Of a stretch of 28,786 bases of DNA, positions 11,369 through 21,104 are shown in pieces; within the stretch, counting starts at the first letter, position 1, and each line of letters begins with the position of its first letter. The stretch lies in assembly GCA_943704425.1 (NCBI GenBank), contig CALSCP010001655.1, forward strand, positions 5,889 to 34,674, in the 5' to 3' direction. This DNA comes from Ministeria vibrans ATCC 50519 (Eukaryota > Opisthokonta > Filasterea). Below the pieces are notes generated by a model that saw only the letters and a program-made list of their open reading frames with translations, did no database searches and had not been told where the DNA came from. The position numbers and the translations under genes were made by a program.

Positions 11369-11541
11369 TGGCGTACCATTGCGATTGCCTCACTGGATAG
11401 CGACGACACAGCACTATGACCTGCCACTGTTCTCCCATGTTACCTCTAGAGTTTTGGTTGAGTTTGCAAGGCGGTCTGGCTGTGTCTTCGCGTGGTGACT
11501 GTATCATTAATAAATGGGTTGGTATATTCTTCTTCTTCAGT
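11369..11541 (+). mobile_element. Short dispersed element, right copy
   Basis: Its two ends, 11369-11401 and 11494-11538, match the inverted left copy (8185-8217 and 8096-8141). The internal part is about 50 bp longer and differs. The copy ends in ATTAATAAATGGGTTGG, a TTC run and TAATAATTA. It has no reading frame of note. Confidence 0.55.
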
Positions 11542-11548
11542 AATAATT

Positions 11549-11572
11549 ACACACACACACACACACACACAA
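11549..11572. repeat. (CA)n microsatellite
   Basis: About 12 CA units directly follow the right element copy. Confidence 0.95.
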
Positions 11573-11714
11573 TTTTATTTTGGCAATAATTACTATCAAT
11601 CACATTGCTCTTGTGGAACTCCTTGATGCCTTGGCGTGGCAGCGTATAAACAACATTTTTCACCTTTTCATCCACCTTTTTTTGGTATCGTTTTATTTTG
11701 AATCGATTTTAAGA

Positions 11715-12403
11715 CTAGTTTGTTCCAGCGGTGACAGAGCTCATCGCAAGAACATGGCACGTCATTTCGTTGTTGTTAGTATCAACACGAGCAATCTCGC
11801 CGACGTTGATGGCAGCCTGACCGTCGAGGCCGTCGTTGCCCGTGACCGTGCACGCACTCGTAGTTCCGTCCGCAGTAACGGAGATGATGGTGTCGCCGTA
11901 GTCGTTCTCAGCAGACTGTGTGACCGTTTGATCGGACTTTGCATACAAATCAAAGCGACAAAACGACTCTTCGTCAGACATGGACTTGCACGTCAGCAAC
12001 GTGTAGGCACTGGATGTGTGCGACAAGGGAATGGTGGGAAATGGCACGTCGACGCCTCCCGCCCGTCCGTAGCAGTATACCTATAAAATTGGAAGGACAA
12101 AGGACATGACTTTAATAATAACAGTTGTAAAAGATATGATATAATTAATAGAGAGTAAAGAGCTGTACTCTGTAATAATATTATTTAAAAGGTATTATTA
12201 AGGTAAGGTGTAACTTCGGTGTAACATCGAGCAGCTTTTTTCCAATAAAACGGAATAGAGACAGAAAATTCAGAAAAACGCTCATTTGGCGGTACCTCAA
12301 CGCGGCATCGCTGAAAGCGAGCAGACGGAAGGGGCGGCGGTCCGTCACCCGCAAGAACGGTGGCACAAAGCGCAGCGACAAAGAGAGCGATAACAAAACG
12401 CAT
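11715..12403 (-). CDS. Small secreted six-cysteine protein, 157 aa
   Basis: I read two exons: 12403-12296 and 12080-11715, with donor GAG|GTACCG, acceptor TTATAG|GTATAC and phase 0. Residues 1-18 form a clear signal peptide (MRFVIALFVAALCATVLA) with likely cleavage before GDG. The mature part has six cysteines (three possible disulfides) and is rich in Thr, Ser, Asp and Asn. The second half (TVTGNDGLDG and similar) looks like beta-rich extracellular sequence. I recognise no family. If the intron were retained, the first exon would run on for another 36 codons to TAA at 12185. That reading has no cysteine pairing logic and is less likely. The spacer upstream carries a duplicated block. Confidence 0.6.
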
Positions 12404-13708
12404 TCTACGAATATTCTACAAAAAAAAAAAAAGGTCAATGGCAGCTCAAAGACAGTGACGCGGAAGGGTGTCCATGCGACTGCAATGCAGCCTGTAGGAA
12501 CAGTAGGATGGGCTACAACGCCAGACGGGCAGCTCTGTGGACGTATTCCTTTCCCATTTCCCTCACTCCCCACATGATATGAAATGGGGAAAAAAAGAAG
12601 AAAAAAAAATGAGAAAAAAAGAGCCACACGGAAGTGACGATAAAGAGTGCTCATGCGATTGTGTCGCTGTACTGCAGATTGCAGTTTGTAGGATGGACTG
12701 CTGCGCGAGACGGACAGCTCCGTTGGCGCGTTCTCTTCCAATGTTTGAGGAAAACGTCAAAAAAATAACGAAAAAAAAACTTTGAAAAAAAGGGTGAGAG
12801 AATCGCGAAAGTGGTGTGAAAGAGCACAAAGGCTGTCACAGCACAATCACTGATGACCCAACTGCCGACCCGCTTGGTTATATTCATAATAATTCACCAA
12901 GGGGAGGAACGGCAAAGCGACCAAAAAACAGGGAGATAACAGAAAAATAACACACGTTTACACGAAGTGTACACCCCCCCTCCGTTTACAGAAACAATTA
13001 CTTGGGGGTCTCTTGGTCTGCTAGGTGCTTACACTTTCAGAGCACGAGGAGCGAGAATGACAGAACTCGGAAAAGTGTGAACAATTATTCGAAGTAATCC
13101 GTACGAAATCCGTCCGAAATCCGTACCATATATGGAGAAGCCCACCCGGGAAGAGATGGGATATACGTACTAATTTACTACTGAAGAGTGAAAGAAGAAG
13201 GCTCCAGAGCATTGCTAATCTAATGAAGCTAATTAGAAGCCAGGGGAAGCAGGGGGGTTCAAAAAAACCCTGCCTGATCGAAGCCTGATCTCCGCCTGAT
13301 CAACGAGGGAGTAAGCTATTCGGTGTATGCTTCAGTTGGATCAGTGCTCTAACTCCGTTGGCTTAACTTCGACCAATTTGTCGAAGAGCCAAGAGAACTG
13401 TTGCTCTGTGACAGGACTGAATAGATGGCCTTGGGTTCGGTCTTGGGTTCCTGTTTCACTATATCAAATAAATGACAGAAGACTTTTCCATTTTAACGAA
13501 AAGCGACAACACAAACTCACACCAACAGCTCAGAACCACTTTTCTCAGCTACAGGAGCATTGCGAAGGAGCGGAGACAGGTTGACTGATAGCCAGGCAAG
13601 TGACACGATAGGCGCCAGATACACCATATCCCTACAGCTGGGAGGGATCGACGTAAGGCTCTGCCACCACGAGACAGATAAAATTACTACGTCTTCATTC
13701 TCTCTTGC
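12404..13708. other. Long spacer with a duplicated block, no clear gene
   Basis: Apart from the imperfect duplication at 12440-12745 I see poly-A tracts, three AATCCGT boxes near 13096-13126 and three GCCTGATC boxes between 13271 and 13302. A short frame around 13600-13700 could be eroded coding sequence of the retroelement fragment that follows. Nothing is strong enough to call a gene. Confidence 0.55.
12440..12745. repeat. Imperfect tandem duplication, offset about 179-185 bp
   Basis: Copy one (about 12458-12555) and copy two (about 12637-12745) share CATGCGA, a GCAG.(C/T)TGTAGGA box, a GATGG(G/A)CT box and AGACGG(G/A)CAGCTC in the same order. The offset is 179 at the first box and 185 at the last, because of small indels. 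Poly-A tracts flank both copies. It lies directly upstream of the secreted protein gene. Confidence 0.6.
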
Positions 13709-14430
13709 TTGATTAATATTCGCGCGCTTCAGGATTCCAGCCAATGCCACGTGTACGGCAAACACACTCCAATGTCACGCGTGCACAAGACCTCAAGCAC
13801 AGAGTCACGCACCACGGCTTGCGCCACTCGCACTTCGGCCCCACCAAAGGGAAACACCAGAGCACACTTCCTCCTCCATTGCACATGCCCGCAAGTACAG
13901 GAGCAGCGACATGTGTCACTCGCTACCGCCCGCACAACCCTTACCACAAATCTGCACCCGACAAGCGACAATGACTACGATGCACTCAAACAACTCGGGG
14001 AGATGTACCGCTGCTTTATACACATGGTGTCAACGCCTGACGTGCCGTGTCACGTCACCCCCATTTCCCCCTCCCCCCTCCCCTCTTCTTTTTCCCCTTC
14101 CTCCTCCCTCCCCCTCTTGCCTTTTACCTTCCATGAGTTCCATGGGTCAACCACACCCCCGCCGCCCCCGCGGCGGAGGAGCTTGCTTTCACCCATGCCA
14201 GCCTCCTGCTGGCATTCCCTCTCCAGCCAGGACTTGTTTGACCATCAGCCAACCTGTTTCCCGCCTTTCCGCTTCTTCCCGATGCCCCTCAGCCCCTGAG
14301 GCCCTGACCCCTGTAGCTTTAAAAGTGGCTCTTAGATCGCTCTTTGTTTGTACATTGTGATTGATAATTTTTAACTCATTCAATAAATTCATTCAATTGG
14401 AAAATGGAAATGTCTTCTTCTTTGATAAAA
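13709..14430 (+). pseudogene. Decayed fragment resembling the 3' end of a non-LTR retroelement
   Basis: A frame from 13709 contains NTRAHFLLHC followed by QEQRHVSLATA. This resembles the C-terminal Cys/His region of many LINE reverse transcriptases (C..C, E-T-x-x-H-x-L-x-x-C-P). The expected first cysteine pair is only partly kept, and the frame then passes into C-rich low-complexity sequence (14060-14130), as in decay. The region ends with AATAAATTC and TTGGAAAATGGAAATGTCTT, then a TTC run, a tail also found at 8222-8264 and 23661-23690. No catalytic reverse transcriptase motif is present, so this is at most a truncated 3' piece. Confidence 0.38.
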
Positions 14431-14490
14431 AGTGAATAAATATTAAATTCATTCTTTCAGCTTTCTTCTTCTTTCTCTAGTTCTTTTTTA

Positions 14491-15387
14491 ATGAAGATTG
14501 TAGTTGCGTCCAAGAACCCCGTCAAGGTTGACGCGGCTCGCTGCTGCTTCAGCGAGTGGTTTGGCAAAACCATCGAAGCTGTTGGTATCGTCGCGTGTCC
14601 GCCGTCCCTGCCCTGCCTTCACCGACTCCGCTGCCTGTAGGCGTCTCCGTGCCGTCGGGTGTGCCAGACCAACCGATGGGAGACGAGGAGACGCTGCGAG
14701 GCGCGCGGAATCGTGCCAATGCCGCTCGCGCCCACGCGTCGACCGCCGCGTTTGTCGTCGCGTTTGAAGGCGGATGCGCCCAAGATGACGATCACAGGTA
14801 CGCGACATGCACATACACATACACACACACACACGCTATGCCTTCCTCCATGTCCGTGTGCTCCGCTGTGGAGAGCCCTACAAGCAAGACGCGTGTGAAT
14901 CACATTTTGGTTCTGCACAATCTTGTGTGTGTCTCTCTCTCCACCGGCAGACACTGAACTCTGCGTTTAGTTCGCCTAACAGGACTAGAATTATCAAATA
15001 GCTTGCCATATAAGGGGCGTCAAGACAATCTGACTCTCGATGCCTAGAACGCAATCGCTGACACGCACACCACACACACACTCTCTCTCATGTTGCAGAA
15101 GCCTCTCGGTGTTTGCCTGGGTTGTCATTCTTGACTGCACGACGGGACAGAGCGGCGAATCGCGCACGGCAAGCTTTGCACTACCGCCACGCATCAGCAG
15201 ACTGGTCGTAGAGGACGGCATGGAGCTGGGCGACGCCGACGACGTCGTCTTTGGGCGCAGTAACTCAAAGCAGGAGAGTGGCGTTGTGGGACTGCTCACG
15301 GAGGGTCGCATGACCCGCAAGCAGTACTACCAGCACGCCTGTCTGTTGGCACTCATTCCCGTCACACACCCCCTCTACAAAGAGTAG
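14491..15387 (+). CDS. YjjX-family non-canonical purine NTP phosphatase (ITPase/XTPase), 179 aa
   Basis: Three exons: 14491-14584, 14641-14797, 15099-15387, with phases 1 and 2. The N-terminus MKIVVASKNPVKVDAA is the family signature of the nucleotide-binding start. Next come VPSGVPDQPMGDEETLRGA(R)NRA (substrate loop), the FEGG strand, G(E)SRTASF, ELGDADDVVFG..N and a final LLT.GRMTR..YY.HA.LLALIP helix. The E. coli homologue has about 170 residues, so the protein is full length. These enzymes hydrolyse ITP and XTP to the monophosphates and so keep deaminated purines out of nucleic acids. Cytosolic location is expected; no targeting sequence is seen. Its stop lies 44 bp from the stop of ATP10 on the other strand, so their 3' untranslated regions must overlap. 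Intron 2 has a CA run. Confidence 0.93.
14813..14834. repeat. (CA)n tract in XTPase intron 2
   Basis: CA-rich run interrupted by T, directly after the donor site of intron 2. Confidence 0.85.
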
Positions 15388-15431
15388 TCCTCTTTTCGGT
15401 TTTTGTACAAATCTCTCTCTGTGTATTATAC

Positions 15432-16812
15432 TCATTTTCTCACAAACATATCGGCTGGTTTTGGCGCCTCTTTCAGTAATGATTCAGCACAACTAATCAT
15501 ATGACTCAGTTCCAAGTCGGTCGGTCGACTCATAGCCTAAAAAATTATTATGAGCACTCTCACTCTCACACACTCCATCGTTCACTCACTCACACACTCG
15601 CACACATGCACACAATCATTCACTCACTCACTCACACACACTCAATCGTTCCCTCACTCACACACTCGCACTCAATCGTTCCCTCACTCACACACTCAAA
15701 CGTTCACTCACTCCACTCTCACACTCACAATCATTCACTCACTCACACATCACTCACTCACTGACTCCCTTACTTTCCATCTGATTCGTCCTTTCTTATC
15801 GACCAAATACGCATACGGAATCAGCTCATTCTCAATGCCCAATTCTGCTCGAATTCCGTCTCTCATTCGTCCATACGAAAACCCATAAGTTTTCTAGTAG
15901 CAAATAAAAAAATTCACACGCTTGCTTTTTTTTCTTTCCTCATATTTGGTTTGATACTTGCAATTGAAAGGGCGGGCGTTGCATATTGAGAATCTGTCTG
16001 GAAATGAACCCATGAAATACGCGCGCAATCATCAGAGGCACTGAGTGAAACTATAATATTACTATGACTGTCAACAATGCAAAAAACACAATAAAGCGGA
16101 ATCGCCAGAGCCACTTACCTCACAAATAGACACGCTGGGCTCGTCGGTGACAATGAGGCGACGGAAGTGCTCCAGAAAGTGTGAGCGGTAGATGAGCGAT
16201 GTGTCATAGGCGTAGATGGACGGTCGGATCAAGAGAAGCGTCGCATCGTGCTTGGACGCAATCGCCGCAACCGACAGGCTTCCGTTGTCCAGTGCCTTGC
16301 CGGTGAGAGCCGGAACAACATGCGATTCCTGGCGAAAGAGAGAGATCAGAGCAACATGAAGAAGAAGAAGAAGTCAGTGACTGAATTGTCTCCTTCTTTC
16401 TCTCTCTCTCCTTCTCTTTCCCTCTCTGGCCCATTCTTCCTCCTACTCTTGCTCACACGGCACACTCCTTGCTATACCTCCATGGGAATCAGCGCATCCG
16501 CTGCTTCAAACGTCTTTTCACGGCCCTCCTTGATCTGGTTCGCTTGGTAGCCTCGTCCCTCCTTCAACAACCGCTCGCTACGGATGCCAAGGCGGTGCAG
16601 AGGGCAGTAGAGATCAGCGCACGCGGTGCAGGGCGGGTGGGGGAGCCTGGGGAGGGCGTGGAGGGGCAGCAGAGCTCGTACCGGCGTGCAAGAATTCTAT
16701 TCATGCGATTCTTATGAAAATTTTTCACAAAGTGCCACACTGAGAAAGACCTGCCTCCAGTCGGAGGTGCCAATAGCTGCGCTGATCGGCGAAGAACCGT
16801 GACGGAGAGCAT
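15432..16812 (-). CDS. ATP10: ATP10-like mitochondrial ATP synthase assembly factor, about 252 aa
   Basis: Exons in gene order: 16812-16751 (tentative), 16646-16478, 16328-16119, 16050-15958, 15893-15774, 15536-15432. Phases agree. Family signs: P.LTGK.LDNGSLSVAAI followed by a thioredoxin-like strand LLLIRPS; FLEHFR...VSICE; and the hallmark ELGIENELIPYAYLVDKKGR with IRW after it. The N-terminus (MLSVTVLRRSAQLLAPP...) is basic and Ser/Ala-rich, as a mitochondrial presequence should be. Yeast Atp10 helps the ATP6 subunit join the F0 ring; vertebrates lack it. The first intron is uncertain. At least three donor/acceptor pairs between 16763 and 16646 keep frame and give slightly different presequences. 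The gene converges on XTPase (44 bp between stops) and diverges from the gene at 17149. Confidence 0.87.
15553..15770. repeat. CACTC-type minisatellite in the last ATP10 intron
   Basis: Nearly all of this 237-bp intron (15537-15773) is a degenerate array of CTCACTCACACACTC and CAATCGTTCC units. Confidence 0.9.
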
Positions 16813-17148
16813 GGAAATTGAAAAAAAAAAATGAAAACTTAAATTCGTTCATAGTTCATACAATATAGACATACATCCAAAAGAAGAGCGAAGAAAGAAG
16901 CCTCGCGTGACCAAGGCAACGTTAGAATAGTATAAGAATACGTAATATTTACTTTTATTATTTAGTTCTATTCAGCGGTGATATCAGATCTGTGCAAATT
17001 GCATAAAAACGTGAATGATCAGAATTATTCGAAATTCACTTTTTTTTTTCCTTTCTCATCTCGTTTGCTTTGTCTCCACATCCACCAGTTTCGTTGCTCT
17101 ACCACTATCCCAGTATCCCTTGCTATCCGCTGAATATTCGACCTCGAT
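16813..17148. promoter_or_regulatory. Shared spacer between divergent ATP10 and the 135-aa gene
   Basis: This 336-bp AT-rich spacer separates two divergent start codons and so probably drives both genes. It has a short A-tract at 16822-16832 and a T-tract at 17040-17050. No defined motif is visible. Confidence 0.4.
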
Positions 17149-17679
17149 ATGGTGCGTAGACTGTGTAGTCGATGGAAACCCCTCGACCCAAATTTTGTTT
17201 ATGTTTATTATTATTATTTTTTTCAACTCCACTTTCTCTCCGCAAAATCAACAATAATAATAATATCGTCATCTTGTTTCATTCTCATGCTGCGCTTCCT
17301 GTTTTCCTCGCTATTGTAGCCGTCACAACGCATTCGCACTACTCTATGCACACAAGAGCCCCAATCGAACCGTCACAGCGACATACTGGAGGCTGCGGGA
17401 CATCTTGAGAAATTGCCGGCAATCAAAGCAGCACAGCAAATGATTCGCAACTTATTTCCCAACGAGGACCCGCAAGATGTCCCGCACTCCATGACACAGT
17501 GCAAGGCCAAACTGAAGACAGTTCACATCCACATTGTAGACTATCTGCGTGGCGACTACGGCCGGGCGGGAAGTGCAAAGGCGTTGAGGAAGCGCATAAA
17601 GACCCTGGGCTTCTACCCAAGGCACTTGGCCAAGTCGAACCAGCTTGCGCCCCTCCTCCATTACGTTAGTCAATTGTAA
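17149..17679 (+). CDS. Unknown basic protein, 135 aa
   Basis: Two exons are proposed: 17149-17196 (MVRRLCSRWKPLDPNF) and 17320-17679, phase 0, with donor GTTTAT and acceptor TATTGTAG after a long pyrimidine tract. The second exon has no ATG until codon 36, so an upstream exon is needed or translation starts late. The C-terminal 100 residues look like a compact helical domain: IKAAQQMIRNLF, a conserved-looking CKAKLKTVHIHIVDYLRG, then ALRKRIKTLGFYPRHLAK and LAPLLHYVS. This faintly recalls an uncharacterised family with the pattern C...L..V.INIVDL...AL..Y....K.FP...AK...LL..I. I cannot name a function. Its stop is 135 bp from the IFT121 stop on the other strand. Confidence 0.6.
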
Positions 17680-17814
17680 AACACCATATAAAAAACAATA
17701 AAAAAAGAATATATAAAGAAAGAACAAACAAAAACGATGACACAAGCAGAAAAAACGGTTTATTAAAACTCTATCCACGTCACACACACACACACACTCG
17801 CTCTCTCACACTAT

Positions 17815-20800
17815 CTATGAGAGCACCGCGGAGTGACACAAGGGACAATTGGCGAGGGCGGCCATCTCCTGCTCATACGCGCGATGCTTACACACAGCAC
17901 AGAGCCACACACTGGAACTGTGCGCGCTCAAGCGGCGTCCACTCGCAACGCACACGGACGAACGCACATCAAAATCAGTCGCACTAATTGCATTCAGATC
18001 CCACTGTTGCGTGATCATCTGGCCGTCCGACACAGAGGATGAGTGACGCGCGTCTTTGGGCGCGTGTTCCATGAAGATCTGTAGTGCAACGTCCTCATAC
18101 TCCTAGCATGTCCGATGATTGTTGAGTTGGGGGAGTGAATTAGCGTATGTGTTTGTTACCTTTCTTTGCGCTGCAGTCAGTTCTGAAAGCGCCTCGAGCC
18201 GCATAAACGCACGCGAACAGGTCGCAAACATTTTGTTTGAGAGAGCAGTCAGTGCAAGCAAAGCAAAAATGTGTTGAGGGGCAATGAGATCCTCAAAGAG
18301 GGTTAGGTAAGCTGCAGTCTGCATCGACGCATCAATGTACCCATCGTACAGCTATCGAAACAGAGACAAAGACAGAGAGAGAGAGAAAGAAGGAAGAAAA
18401 AAACAAAGCGATAGAGAAAGAGAGGAGGGAGAAAGAAACAAAGTGATAGAGAGAGAGGAGGGAGAAAGAGACAAAGTGATAGAGAGAGAGAGAGAACGGG
18501 CAATAGGCGCCATGAGACAAAAAGTCAATCAGGGTCATGAAAGTGACAGTGAATGACTCAGTTGCGCACCTGTCGCTGCGCCAGAATGTAAAAGTGGAAT
18601 GCCTGTGCGCCCCTCCACGGCCGCTCCAGTAGCGCAACACTCGCATTGGCATTGGACGCTGACTCGTCTTCTTTGCGCATTCCCGAAAGGACAGACCTAA
18701 AGTTATGCACACAGACACACAACAATCATCATTACACATGCAGAATCAAGCAGTTGTCTTACCCTTTGTTTGACTGATCATTGGTTGTCTTGTTGAATCG
18801 ATGGTATTGCTCCATCAGCAGTCCAGCAAGCACAAACAGTTTCTTGATCCGCACTGGCTTCACCTGTGGCTGTTTCGCCTGTAAATCCCCACAACAAAGA
18901 GAGTGTTCGTGACGCAGAGTGTCCCATATATTTTTTTTTACCTCTTTCAGTGAGATTTCCATCAAGAGCCGTCCGGCGTCCAAGAAATGGTTTGCTTTGC
19001 GGTACAGCTCAATAGCGTCAAGGGTGCGCTGTTTCTCCAGCAGGTGCGATGCATACTTGGCCAGAAGACTGTCAATCTCTTTGATGTTGTGCTTCTGAGC
19101 CAGCTCAATCGCCTGCGACGTGAGAGACAATTAAAAACGAGTGGGTCACTCTCATTCATACAAGTCACTCACAAAAACACACTTAAATTACCCACTCACA
19201 CCAAACATAGAAGTACCACTCTATCACTTTGTTTCTTTCTCCATCGTTTCTCTCCCTCTATCTATCTCGCTCTCTCTCTCTATCCCTACTTGGTCCCACT
19301 GGTTGAGCTCGACACACGCCTCAATGGCAGGCTTCACCAGATTGCCTCCTCGCAAGAACGCACTCACTGCTTGAGAACACATTCCAACACTCACAAACTA
19401 TGTACAAAATCAAGTTTAAGCTCCATTTTCTTTCTATACTCCCTCGTTCTCAAAACCTTTTGAGCAATCTCCTAAATAAAAACAAAACACAAGTCTCGTT
19501 AAGATGGCACGCACTTCCTTTCCACTGATACGAGCGTACCGCCAAGAGGTCATGATTGTGCGGAAGGGACTCGGAGAGTCTCTCAAGCGACGCAAAGTCG
19601 TCCAGCATGAAATAGGCATCAGCCTGACGACGCGGATGCGAACCCTTCTCGTAGTGCACCGCTGCCTGAGCCCTGGTTGGTGAAAGGAAGAAAAAGGAGG
19701 AAGGGGGACAGAAGGATTAAGAATTCAGTGAGCAAATGAGGTGTGTTTGCATCAAAACAACCAATCGTGGTGGGCTCAAGGTGAATGATAAGACACGAAT
19801 GAATGAGAATGAGATCAGACACAGAATGAAATATATGAGATCAGACACATGGCGAATGAGATCAGACGCACAATGACAAGAACGAATGAGATCAGACGCA
19901 CAATGACGAGAATGAATGAAATCAGACGCACAATGAATGAGATCAGACGCACAATGAATGAAATCAGACGCACAACGAATAAGACCAGCCATAAACAATG
20001 AATGAGATTACGGTCAAACCGAACGGGATCACACTGCAAGCAAAGGATGACACAATGGTATCACGAATAGGACCAGACTCAAAAACTCTAATTTAATAAA
20101 ACCACAATCAAAATATTACCACTTGAGACGATCCGCATAGTAGTCACCAAGTGACCGCGTTGCTTCGGCCAATAGTCGATCGTCTCCTGCGGCTCCACCA
20201 GACACCTCCAATAGTCGCTTGGCTCGCACCCAATCCCCCAGTTTGAAGCGCATCTGTGCTCATTTTATTGAAATAATGTCAATTGCAATATTCTGTGACT
20301 CCAAAAAAAAACACACACACTCTCTCTCTCCCTATCTAACGTCGCCCTTGTATGTTACCTCCACTGCCAAATCCTTTCGATCAATCTGCACAAACAACTT
20401 CTCCGCCTCGTCAAACTTGCGCAGAAACGCCGCCACTTCCGCCTCCTGAATCCGCTCGTCCCCCAATCGACGCAGTCCCTTCACAAACTGAATCCCAGCA
20501 AAGTCCTATGCAAACAAACTTCGAGATCAACGCAACGGATTCTTTCTTTAAACCCCTTCTGGTACCTGACAGCGCACGTAGGCTCGTTCTGCCGCATCAA
20601 AGTTGCGCCCGGCCAGTGCCGCCTCGGCCAGCAGACGCCACAGTCGTGGGTGCGGGTTGTCGTCGACAAAGGCGTATGCGTCCTTGAAGCTCACTTTGGT
20701 CAACAGCTCACGCCTATACAACACACAAACACACGTTTTTTTGCTTATACACAAAATCCCTCTGTCTTGTCACTTTGTTTCTCTAATCACTCTGTTTCTC

Positions 20801-21060
20801 AATCACTTTGTTTCTCCATCACTTTGATTGCTTTCTCCCTCCTCTCTTTCCACTCTTTCCACTCGTACGTGTCTCTGAGTGATCGCGTCTCGTAGTTGAG
20901 AATGACGTCACGTCTTGGTGCCTCAGGCGCACTCATAATCGCATCGAGAAGTACCGACTTGACAGTGAGATCGTCAAAGTGGCACAGGTAGCCCGAGCAC
21001 GTTGTGGGTTCCTACAAATAATACATACTTCTATCAGTTGTTCCGTTCATCCGCTATTCA

Positions 21061-21104
<44 letters not shown>

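Larger units (their letters stand above)
10706..11714. other. Spacer without genes, holding an element copy and a telomere-like motif
   Basis: No supported coding sequence. It contains AT-rich TAATAATA stretches (10875-10935), a CT-rich block (11025-11085), a CA-rich block (11150-11300), TTAACCCTAACCCTAAG at about 11337-11353, the right copy of the short element (11369-11541) and a CA run (11549-11572). Confidence 0.6.

Noticed and set aside
12181-12741. Minus-strand frame of 186 codons over the spacer and signal-peptide exon
   Set aside because: It is rich in Phe and Leu from poly-T tracts and runs out of frame with the signal-peptide exon, which is the better gene model.
13327-13400. tRNA-like stretch (TCAGTTGGATCAGTGC) that might be a tRNA or tRNA-derived SINE
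   Set aside because: No acceptor stem, anticodon arm or proper B box can be folded around it.
15501-15888. Plus-strand His/Ser/Thr-rich frames
   Set aside because: They are translations of a CACTC minisatellite in an ATP10 intron and of ATP10 exon sequence read on the wrong strand.
15914-15990. Alternative last exon of ATP10 ending at 15914
   Set aside because: It is open and in phase but lacks the family's LVD..GRIRW end. The exon 16050-15958 followed by 15893-15774 restores it.
17015-17257. Plus-strand 80-codon frame with a hydrophobic start
   Set aside because: Mostly T-rich spacer. It is out of frame with the better supported exon at 17149-17196.
19789-19998. Spaced repeats resembling a CRISPR array
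   Set aside because: Units are degenerate with short variable gaps, lie inside a eukaryotic intron and have no cas genes nearby. It is a minisatellite.
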